A DNA stretch of 7,381 nucleotides from Methanobacteriota archaeon. GTDB taxonomy: Archaea > Thermoplasmatota > Poseidoniia > Poseidoniales > Thalassarchaeaceae. The DNA is taken from contig PBWO01000060.1 in assembly GCA_002727275.1 (NCBI GenBank), positions 1 to 7,381 on the forward strand. Reading direction: 5' to 3'. Made by a program: the position numbers and the translations under genes. The notes beneath the pieces were generated by a model. That model worked only from the letters and a program-made list of their open reading frames with translations, had not been told where the DNA came from and made no database searches. This document shows, piece by piece, positions 1 to 5,718 of the stretch (its first letter is position 1; each line of letters opens with the position of its first letter).

Positions 1-1
1 G

Positions 2-1291
2 ACTGCCCTGAACCCTCTTTACACAGTAGAGAAACAGGTTTCAGAGGTTCTCAAACAGCATGGCAAGTTAGATGCTGCAGAATCATCCTTGGGTTCGAGA
101 GTAGGCCAAGCGTTGGCATATCCAGCAACCTTGTTGACTAATTTCGTTCGAAGTGACATGAGAGCCGGATTACAACTGTTGGGTGCTTTCATATTCATAT
201 TCATTGTACATCAGAGTGACAATTCAGATACAATTCTTGATCTTCTAATCTATCCAGTAGCATTGCTGGGAGATGTGACTGTTTGGTTAATTGATGTCCT
301 TGATATCATTCCTGATAAATTGGGATTAAGTAAAAATTTGTCAGCAGCTATGAGCTTGGTAGAAGTTGCCGTTATTGTAATATTATATTTCTACATCCAT
401 TCTTTATGGTGGGATTTCTATAATAATCCCATAGGGGCACTTGATGAATTAATCAAGACACTAAACAATGGAATTAGCAGAACTCCACAAATCTTGGTAT
501 GGTATGTCGTAATTTTCATCCTTCTATGGATTCCATTCGGAGTGCTAATGACAATCATAGGGTCAGTTGCAATCCTAGCAATTCCGCCAATCCAAATTTC
601 AGGGTTCTTGAGACTTGACCCTGCGCATAGAAAGCAGGTTGTCGGCATTCTGGAGGATGTCCGAATTCCAAATCCCGAGGCCGTTGTCAAGATGTATCCA
701 CACGAGTTGTCCGGAGGAATGAGACAACGCGTAATGATTGCCATGATGATGGCTTGCGAGCCCAAGTTGTTGATCGCCGACGAGCCTACAACGGCTTTGG
801 ATGTCACCATACAGGCCCAGATTCTTGGTCTGATGAAGGATTTGAGAGACAGAGAGGGCACTGCGATAATGATGATTACTCACGACCTAGGAGTGATTGC
901 AGAGACCTGTGACGCCGTCTCGGTGATGTACGCTGGATCAGTCGTCGAGACAGGTTCTCTTGAGCAAGTTCTGGGCTCACCTAGAATGCCTTACACGATT
1001 GGACTTCTTCACAGCATACCGAGAATAAAAGAGGAAGGAGAGGTCAGAACCGACCTACCAATCATCCCAGGCCAAGTACCCGATCCGAACACCGTGTTCG
1101 AGGGCTGTAGGTTCCATCCAAGATGCCCATTCGCCGATGATTTGTGCAGGTCCACCCCTCCGCCTATGGCAGAAGTCTCCGAGGGTCACTTTGCCTCTTG
1201 CCATCATACTGAACTCACCGATGACCTAGAGACGGCTCAACTAGCCTTCTCAACTACACAATTTCTACAATCGGAGGTGAGTGTTCAGTGA
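2..1291 (+). CDS. oppD: OppD/DppD-type peptide ABC transporter ATPase with an internal membrane domain (5' partial)
   Basis: ATP-hydrolysing subunit of an oligopeptide/dipeptide importer, acting on the cytoplasmic face of the membrane with OppF. The frame is open to the left edge; the first codon in the window is at 2, and a TTG at 89 is not a credible start because ABC sequence precedes it. Numbering from codon 2 (429 residues): residues 1-27 (TALNPLYTVEKQVSEVLKQH and a few more) match the segment just after the Q-loop, so Walker A and the Q-loop lie upstream. Residues 28-209 are an inserted hydrophobic region. The ABC fold resumes with the LSGG signature at 236-239, Walker B LLIADEP (Asp260, Glu261), D-loop TALD, and switch His294. 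The C-terminal oligopeptide-transporter extension carries Cys369, Cys375, Cys382 and Cys400. Family members are usually about 320-350 residues; with its missing N-terminus this one would be well over 500. Its stop overlaps the oppF start by 4 nt. The family call is sure; dipeptide versus oligopeptide is not resolved. Confidence 0.93.
   Translation, partial: TALNPLYTVEKQVSEVLKQHGKLDAAESSLGSRVGQALAYPATLLTNFVRSDMRAGLQLLGAFIFIFIVHQSDNSDTILDLLIYPVALLGDVTVWLIDVLDIIPDKLGLSKNLSAAMSLVEVAVIVILYFYIHSLWWDFYNNPIGALDELIKTLNNGISRTPQILVWYVVIFILLWIPFGVLMTIIGSVAILAIPPIQISGFLRLDPAHRKQVVGILEDVRIPNPEAVVKMYPHELSGGMRQRVMIAMMMACEPKLLIADEPTTALDVTIQAQILGLMKDLRDREGTAIMMITHDLGVIAETCDAVSVMYAGSVVETGSLEQVLGSPRMPYTIGLLHSIPRIKEEGEVRTDLPIIPGQVPDPNTVFEGCRFHPRCPFADDLCRSTPPPMAEVSEGHFASCHHTELTDDLETAQLAFSTTQFLQSEVSVQ
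83..628 (+). other. Membrane domain inserted in the helical subdomain of the OppD-type ATPase
   Basis: About 182 in-frame codons separate the post-Q-loop segment from the helix leading to the LSGG signature, where ordinary OppD proteins have only a short stretch. Hydrophobic segments in the partial protein's numbering are about 56-70 (GAFIFIFIV core), 78-99 (weaker), 115-135 (VAVIVILYFYIH core) and 163-195 (long, possibly a re-entrant or double helix). Both ends must be cytoplasmic, so an even number of crossings is expected. Base composition changes with the protein: hand-counted 60-base blocks here are about 30-40% GC, against about 52% in the downstream ABC part. Similar residues flank it (KLDAAE at 65-82, RLDPAH at 611-628), which may mark a duplicated junction. 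I do not recognise the inserted domain. Exact edges are uncertain by some ten codons. Confidence 0.8.
1273..1280 (+). promoter_or_regulatory. Strong ribosome binding site for oppF
   Basis: GGAGGTGA, complementary to the archaeal 16S 3' end, lies inside the end of oppD and 7 nt before the GTG at 1288. It fixes GTG 1288 as the oppF start and indicates translational coupling across the GTGA overlap. Confidence 0.8.
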
Positions 1292-2331
1292 CTATTGAAT
1301 CTCCCGAGTCAAACGATTCGGACTCTGCAAATGGCGTTGGGCCACTAATTACGATTAGTAATGCTAGGAAATGGTTCCCAATCAAAGCGGGGATGTTTTC
1401 TCCAGTTAAGGCCCATGTCAGAGCTGTTGATGGTGTGGATATGGAAATCAACAGGGGAGAGACAGTTGGAATCGTGGGAGAGTCCGGTTGCGGGAAGACG
1501 ACCTTGGGCAGATTGGTAATGGGGCTCATTCCAATGACGAATGGCACCATCACCTTCGATGGAGAAGATATTAGAGAAATAGATCAGAAGGAACTGAGAC
1601 AACGCCTACAGATTGTGTTCCAAGACCCCGGCGGCTCGATGAACCCTAGGATGTCAGTCCGCTCAATCGTCGGTGAGCCACTCATCGTGAACGGTTTGGC
1701 TGATGGAGCAGAGCTCACCAAGAAGGTGGCCGAATTGCTCTCGGTAGTTGGCCTCAAACCAAATCACATGAATCGATTCCCCCACGAGTTCTCTGGCGGA
1801 CAGAAACAGAGAATTGCACTAGCAAGAGCACTCTCGCTGGACCCGGATTTCATACTCCTAGACGAGCCCACTTCGGCATTGGATGTCTCAGTTCAAGCAC
1901 AGGTTCTCAACCTTCTAGACTCGATTCAGAAGGAGCGCGGCCTGACCTTCATCTTCATCACCCACTCTCTGAATGTTGTCAATCACATCAGTGACCGAGT
2001 GGCTGTGATGTATCTGGGTAAGATTGTCGAGATTTCCGAAACTGACGAACTCTTCGCTAACCCTGCCCACCCGTACACCCACGCCCTATTGTCGGCCATT
2101 CCTCAGCCTTCGGTTTCCGCGGAGAAGACAGAGAGAATCGTCCTTTCGGGTGATGTCCCCAGCCCCGCCAATCCTCCAAGCGGTTGCAGTTTCCATACTA
2201 GATGTCCAATCGCTGTCAAGGGCAAGTGCGATGTTGATGAGCCCCAACTAGAATCATTGACCGAGGAACATCAGGTTGCATGTCATTTCCCCGTCGAGTT
2301 TGGCGGTAGCCTTCCAATCCACACGGAGTGA
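1288..2331 (+). CDS. oppF: OppF/DppF-type peptide ABC transporter ATP-binding protein
   Basis: Second ATPase of the peptide importer, expected to pair with the upstream OppD-type subunit beneath the permeases. All ABC motifs are present in 347 residues, a normal family length: Walker A GESGCGKT (64-71), Q-loop Gln112 in FQDP, signature FSGGQKQR (168-175), Walker B ILLDEP with Asp192 and Glu193, D-loop SALD, and switch His226. The C-terminal peptide-transporter extension holds Cys300, Cys306, Cys314 and Cys332. The helical subdomain here is of ordinary size, with no counterpart of the OppD membrane insert. The first roughly 20 residues are acidic and Ser/Asn-rich and precede the ABC fold. The start is GTG, overlapping the oppD stop (GTGA), with GGAGGTGA 7 nt upstream. 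Substrate cannot be told from the ATPase alone. Confidence 0.95.
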   Translation: MTIESPESNDSDSANGVGPLITISNARKWFPIKAGMFSPVKAHVRAVDGVDMEINRGETVGIVGESGCGKTTLGRLVMGLIPMTNGTITFDGEDIREIDQKELRQRLQIVFQDPGGSMNPRMSVRSIVGEPLIVNGLADGAELTKKVAELLSVVGLKPNHMNRFPHEFSGGQKQRIALARALSLDPDFILLDEPTSALDVSVQAQVLNLLDSIQKERGLTFIFITHSLNVVNHISDRVAVMYLGKIVEISETDELFANPAHPYTHALLSAIPQPSVSAEKTERIVLSGDVPSPANPPSGCSFHTRCPIAVKGKCDVDEPQLESLTEEHQVACHFPVEFGGSLPIHTE

Positions 2332-2333
2332 AG

Positions 2334-2708
2334 ATGACGATTGAAGAAACTCCTGAGGGAGATGTGCAAGAGTCACCTCCGGCGTTCATTGACAAGCAAG
2401 AGGAGGCAGAGGCTGCATTCTGGAGACTGAAGAAGGCAGCCGATAGGTGGCGTGAGAATAGAGTCAAGAGAGTCCTGGCGCAGGAGGATGAGGGCATATT
2501 GGTGACGCTGGGCAGGGTAGTCTACGCCTTGATTTGCATCCTTTTCGATGGCCTAATTCTTGTCGAGTTGCCTATAATGATGGGACGAACTGCTGCCGCT
2601 TGGACCTTGTATGCCGTACTCCTGATACTGGTGGTCAGAGTGCAGTATGACTACTACCAGAAATGGTTCTCAGTAGATATCAGTCAGATAGACTTTGATC
2701 CAGAGTAA
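2334..2708 (+). CDS. Small two-helix membrane protein of unknown family in the opp operon
   Basis: I do not recognise a family. From ATG 2334 it has 124 residues; a GTG at 2328, overlapping the oppF stop, would add two. ATG is preferred because GGAG (2325-2328) lies 5 nt before it. The first 20 residues are acidic and Pro-rich. Next comes a charged, probably helical stretch (about 20-50, with QEEAEAAFWRLKKAADRW), possibly a coiled coil. Two hydrophobic segments follow, at about 55-78 (VVYALICILFDGLILVELPI core) and 86-103 (LYAVLLILVV core), then a Tyr-rich, acidic tail. The charge pattern suggests a helical hairpin with both ends in the cytoplasm. Its position directly behind oppF, with no gap, suggests co-expression with the transporter and perhaps an accessory role, which is inference. 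Its 3' end overlaps the convergent MFS gene by 29 bp. Confidence 0.75.
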   Translation: MTIEETPEGDVQESPPAFIDKQEEAEAAFWRLKKAADRWRENRVKRVLAQEDEGILVTLGRVVYALICILFDGLILVELPIMMGRTAAAWTLYAVLLILVVRVQYDYYQKWFSVDISQIDFDPE

Positions 2709-3930
2709 TCGGGAAGTCGGGATGCTCGATTCTCTCAAAGCGTCTGAACGAAGGCACAATCAGTCCTGCAGTTGTTGTCAGCACCATGAAGGCAACAGCA
2801 ATCGAATATGTGGTCAGCACATTGGTCGTCTCAATCATCCACCCCCCCAAAACTGGAGCCAGCGGAATGAATATCAGAGAGCCAATAGCATCGAGGGAAT
2901 TTACCCTACCTCGCAGGTGCTGATCCACACTGTCTGACATGGTAGTCCTCCAAATCACCCCTAGAGTCCCTCCTAGAGTCCCCTCTATGAGTACGAACAG
3001 CAGGATTAGCCAGAACGGGATAGGCATAGCCCACATCAGCATGCACCAAGCAATACCTCCGATGAACATGTAGAACACAGTGCCCCTAGATTCCTTGGGA
3101 ATCGGCTTCATTCCTGCAATCACAGAACCAATCATCGCTCCCCCGGCACCTACGGCCCCGAACAGACCGAATTCCCTTGCTCCCAATCCCTTACTATCTA
3201 TGATGAAAGGGATTCCAATCTCGATAGCAGAATCTCCCACATGCCAAATCATGAACATGAAGATGCCAGCGAACAACCACGGCTGAGTCTTCACGAATGC
3301 CCACGCTTCGATAACCTCATCACGCAGGGACTCCGCCTCCTCATCCCTCTGAATCGGAACTTCTGAGATTGTCCACAAGACCGCTCCACTGAACAAGAAC
3401 GTCACTACATCGATGAATAGACAAGCCTCGATTCCCCAATACTCTACTGTGGCACCTCCGATTAGAGGCCCCAGCATCCAAGCAGCCGTCATGGCCACCC
3501 CTCTCAGAGCATTGGCTTGAGCCAGAACTTCCTCTTCCACCAGATCAGGTACTAGTGCGCCGATAGCAGGAATCGAGAACGCCCCCGCGCCTCCGGTGAG
3601 GAAAGTAATTACCAGTAATGTCTTGATTACATCGAAGCCGGCCATCAGGACCAGCATCGCAATTGCGACTAGGACTGCTTGAGACAAATCTGCGATGAGA
3701 GCAACTGTCCTTCTGGGCATCCTGTCTACTACCATCCCACCGTACAGAAGCAGCGGAAGATGGCCGAGGAAGTAGGCTGTGAAGACTAGCCCGTATGCCT
3801 TGGGCCCACCTATTTCGGCGATGGTCCACCCCATCCCGATAATGAAAATCGAGCTGCCCAGCATGTTGACGCCGTTGCCTATCAGCAGACGGCGGAACTC
3901 TGGAATCTCCCATGCATCCTTCAGGGCCAT
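2680..3930 (-). CDS. Major facilitator superfamily transporter (MFS_3/DHA3-like)
   Basis: Secondary transporter in the cytoplasmic membrane, 416 residues, with about 11-12 hydrophobic segments spread over residues 15-392. Supporting motifs: a motif-A-like loop GGMVVDRMPRR (64-74, with Asp69, Arg70, Arg73, Arg74) between the second and third helices; the MFS_3-type stretch PDLVEEEVLAQANALRG (128-144) followed by LGPLIGG; a charged central loop (about 191-210); and a second-half LRGRVNSLDAIG (339-350) before LAPVLGG. These features are typical of the efflux-type MFS branch that includes enterobactin exporters and macrolide pumps, but the substrate here is unknown. ATG 3930 is the only sensible start: the upstream frame stops at a TGA (3958-3960) without another start codon. 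There is no Shine-Dalgarno site; a GC-rich hairpin lies just upstream. It is transcribed away from the glutamate synthase operon and converges on the opp operon. Confidence 0.92.
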   Translation of the reverse strand: MALKDAWEIPEFRRLLIGNGVNMLGSSIFIIGMGWTIAEIGGPKAYGLVFTAYFLGHLPLLLYGGMVVDRMPRRTVALIADLSQAVLVAIAMLVLMAGFDVIKTLLVITFLTGGAGAFSIPAIGALVPDLVEEEVLAQANALRGVAMTAAWMLGPLIGGATVEYWGIEACLFIDVVTFLFSGAVLWTISEVPIQRDEEAESLRDEVIEAWAFVKTQPWLFAGIFMFMIWHVGDSAIEIGIPFIIDSKGLGAREFGLFGAVGAGGAMIGSVIAGMKPIPKESRGTVFYMFIGGIAWCMLMWAMPIPFWLILLFVLIEGTLGGTLGVIWRTTMSDSVDQHLRGRVNSLDAIGSLIFIPLAPVLGGWMIETTNVLTTYSIAVAFMVLTTTAGLIVPSFRRFERIEHPDFPITLDQSLSD

Positions 3931-3935
3931 GGGCC

Positions 3936-3952
3936 GGGCCTCTACGAGGCCC
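3936..3952 (-). promoter_or_regulatory. GC-rich hairpin directly upstream of the MFS start codon
   Basis: A perfect 7-bp inverted repeat with a 3-nt loop (GGGCCTC-GTA-GAGGCCC on the minus strand) ends 5 nt before the ATG at 3930. Further GGCCC copies lie immediately before the ATG and overlapping its G, so the 5' GGGCC could pair with any of three partners, two of which touch the start. This could control access of the ribosome or be a protein-binding site. It is not followed by a T-run in the minus direction and is not a terminator. Confidence 0.45.
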
Positions 3953-4088
3953 GTTCTTCAAACTGACTCATTTTTTGATAGGAAGGAATGAACGGATGAG
4001 CAAACTCTCCGTCTAGCGATTGCCCAGTTGTGAGTTATTTTTGTTATTTTCTCAAAATATTGTTCATTCGTTCAGTGTTTTTCCAATA

Positions 4089-4129
4089 TAGTATCAATTA
4101 GAACAGAATCTAGTAGTTTTGATACTAGA
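4089..4129 (+). promoter_or_regulatory. Nested inverted repeats upstream of the glutamate-synthase-like operon
   Basis: A perfect 9-bp inverted repeat, TAGTATCAA (4089-4097) and TTGATACTA (4119-4127), encloses a second perfect 7-bp one, TCTAGTA (4109-4115) and TACTAGA (4123-4129). The two share the right-hand arm, so as RNA they would exclude each other; as DNA they could be an operator. The block ends 8 nt before ATG 4138 and overlaps the only TATA-like sequence for that gene. Binding of a repressor here would be expected to block transcription, which is inference. Confidence 0.45.
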
Positions 4130-4137
4130 ATTACCCA

Positions 4138-5718
4138 ATGATTATAGCGTTCTCTCTATACCGCGCGAACCTGAGGGTCAGAATGCTGGAATCAACTACG
4201 GAACTAGGGTACGCTGATGCGGATGGAAAACTCACTCTCGATCGGTTCGGGTCCGAGTCTACAAGGATTGCCCGAGAGACCGCCGACAGTTACCATCGAT
4301 ACCATATCGACACTGAGGAGGTTGAGGACGCTGACCCACTCCCTCACAGGTTCCTAGTCGAGGTAGGAAAAGTCGGACTGGCAACACTGCTTGCAACTGA
4401 AACTCTTCACTACTTTCGACCTTGGGATCCCAATTTCGATGTCATCTTCGCAAGGCCCTGCACGTATGGGGTGTTCTCCGGACCAGTAGGAGGCTTCGCT
4501 CCGAAACCAGAACTCTGTGTGGGATGCATGAGGTGCGCTGTACAACATCCGGAATTCGTCAAGGTGCTTCCTAACCCGGATTTACTAGAATTGGGAGACT
4601 CCTACACCACCCACGGCCACATCACCGCCATCGACGAGGAGGCCAGAAAGGGAATGGTCCCCGTTCGCGGTCAAGGATACCGAGGAAGATTCGGTGGCCC
4701 TGGATTCGATGGCATGCTTACCGACATGTCTGAGATTGTAAGACCCAGCAGGGATGGTATCCATGGAAGAGAACTGATTGGGACAGCCGTGGATATCGGA
4801 AGCAAGCCGATGCACCTAACATTCGATTCAGATGGAAGAATCACAGGACCGACTCCTGAGATGTTCACCATTCAGGTCCCGTTCGTATTCGACCTGCCCC
4901 CGGGCGACTTGGGGACAGAGGAGTTGGCCAGAGTTGTGGCTTCGACTGCAGCTGAGATAGACACAATCGCATGCTTGGATGCAAGCCTTGTGCTGAGGAA
5001 AGGACTCGACTCGCCATACGTTGCTCCAGTTATGGATGCAGTAATGGGATCGAGAGCATCCCAATTCCCCAATGCTAGGATGATCGAACTCACACTTACT
5101 CCCGGGCGTCCCTGGGGCTGGGACCGCTCAGGATTTGAGGCGGCTTGCGATGCAACCGATGCAATCGTCGCTGTCCGCATCGCGTTTGAAGAAGGATGGC
5201 AGGACCTGATGTCGAATGCCATCGATTCGGGAGCGACGGTGATTCACCTGCTCGCTGACTTGCATGGCGAGGGCTCTGACGGCACTTTCGTCACCGATCT
5301 TTTCAAGGAGGCTCACATGATGCTAATCGAGCAGGGTCGCAGAGACCAGGTCACACTGATTGGGGCCGGGGGAATTGTGGGCGCCGACCATGTCCCCAAA
5401 GCGATAATCAGCGGTCTGGACTTAGTCGCTCTCGACCTCCCGGTGTTATTCGCTCTACAGGGTCGCTCCCACGGCTCGCTCAGGGAGCGAGCGCTAGTCT
5501 CAGGCACGCTGCCGAAGAATCTCGACGAGGGTTGGGCGAAGCAGCGCCTGACCAATCTATGCGGCTCTTGGAGAGATCAACTGCTTGAGATTCTCGGCGC
5601 GATGGGGGTCCGCGAGGTTCGCAGACTCAGAGGTGAATTTGGCCGCTCCATGCTTGTAAGCCATCTCGAGGAAGAGGCCTTCGAAGAAATCGCCGGATAC
5701 GTCGGAGGTGGTTGTTGA
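4138..5718 (+). CDS. Glutamate-synthase-related protein with ferredoxin-like Cys motif and diverged FMN-type barrel
   Basis: A 526-residue member of the glutamate synthase-related group. Cys108, then Cys127-x2-Cys130-x2-Cys133 followed by His137-Pro138, resembles a 4Fe-4S ferredoxin motif with His where the fourth Cys is usual. Next come TDMSEIVRPSRDGIHGREL (195-213), typical of this group, then a barrel half with IHLLADLHG (369-377) and LIGAGGIVGADHVPKAI (407-423). The tail (QRLTNLCGSWRDQLLEILG onward) aligns by eye with the tail of the next gene. Missing are the GEGG and KPGxGG loops and the C-terminal cluster cysteines present in the neighbour, so it probably cannot catalyse glutamate synthesis alone; an electron-transfer or structural subunit is a reasonable inference. 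Start: ATG 4138 is the first after an in-frame TAG (4126-4128) and has no ribosome site; ATG 4183 (GAGGG at 4173-4177) is an alternative that would remove a basic 15-residue leader. Confidence 0.82.
   Translation: MIIAFSLYRANLRVRMLESTTELGYADADGKLTLDRFGSESTRIARETADSYHRYHIDTEEVEDADPLPHRFLVEVGKVGLATLLATETLHYFRPWDPNFDVIFARPCTYGVFSGPVGGFAPKPELCVGCMRCAVQHPEFVKVLPNPDLLELGDSYTTHGHITAIDEEARKGMVPVRGQGYRGRFGGPGFDGMLTDMSEIVRPSRDGIHGRELIGTAVDIGSKPMHLTFDSDGRITGPTPEMFTIQVPFVFDLPPGDLGTEELARVVASTAAEIDTIACLDASLVLRKGLDSPYVAPVMDAVMGSRASQFPNARMIELTLTPGRPWGWDRSGFEAACDATDAIVAVRIAFEEGWQDLMSNAIDSGATVIHLLADLHGEGSDGTFVTDLFKEAHMMLIEQGRRDQVTLIGAGGIVGADHVPKAIISGLDLVALDLPVLFALQGRSHGSLRERALVSGTLPKNLDEGWAKQRLTNLCGSWRDQLLEILGAMGVREVRRLRGEFGRSMLVSHLEEEAFEEIAGYVGGGC
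5704..5710 (+). promoter_or_regulatory. Ribosome binding site deciding the start of the FMN glutamate synthase subunit
   Basis: GGAGGTG sits 7 nt before ATG 5718, the same spacing as for oppF. It selects ATG 5718 over the two TTG codons at 5712 and 5715. The ATG overlaps the previous stop by one base (TGATG). Confidence 0.8.

Larger units (their letters stand above)
3931..4137. promoter_or_regulatory. AT-rich divergent intergenic promoter region
   Basis: This 207-bp gap separates the two diverging transcription units and must hold both promoters. The stretch 4031-4130 is strongly AT-rich. A possible TATA-like element for the plus strand is CCAATATAGTATC (4083-4095), which would put transcription start some 20 nt before ATG 4138. 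For the minus strand a weak candidate is CCTATCAAAAAATG (complement of 3969-3982). Neither is a good match to TTTATATA, so the elements are tentative. Neither flanking gene has a ribosome binding site at its first ATG, which fits short-leader or leaderless transcripts. Confidence 0.5.

Noticed and set aside
89..91. TTG at 89 as the start of the first gene
   Set aside because: The frame is open to the window edge and codons 2-82 encode typical OppD sequence, so translation begins upstream of the window.
91..607. GGGTTC direct repeat (91-96 and 602-607) as a target-site duplication around the OppD insert
   Set aside because: Six bases, in different reading frames and 511 nt apart; an insertion defined by it would not keep the frame. 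Chance is more likely.
83..628. Intein inside OppD
   Set aside because: The insert is hydrophobic with membrane segments and has no Cys/Ser start, block B or His-Asn-Cys end typical of splicing domains.
3936..3976. Plus-strand hairpin followed by TTTTTT as an intrinsic terminator
   Set aside because: The T-run starts about 18 nt after the stem, and no plus-strand gene ends there.
3986..4069. 8-bp inverted repeat GAATGAAC (3986-3993) and GTTCATTC (4062-4069)
   Set aside because: Arms are 68 bases apart and a match of this length is expected by chance fairly often in a 200-bp region.
5701..5718. Gly-Gly-Gly-Cys C-terminus as a modification tail
   Set aside because: The Gly codons are the ribosome binding site GGAGGTGG of the next gene read in frame, which explains them better.
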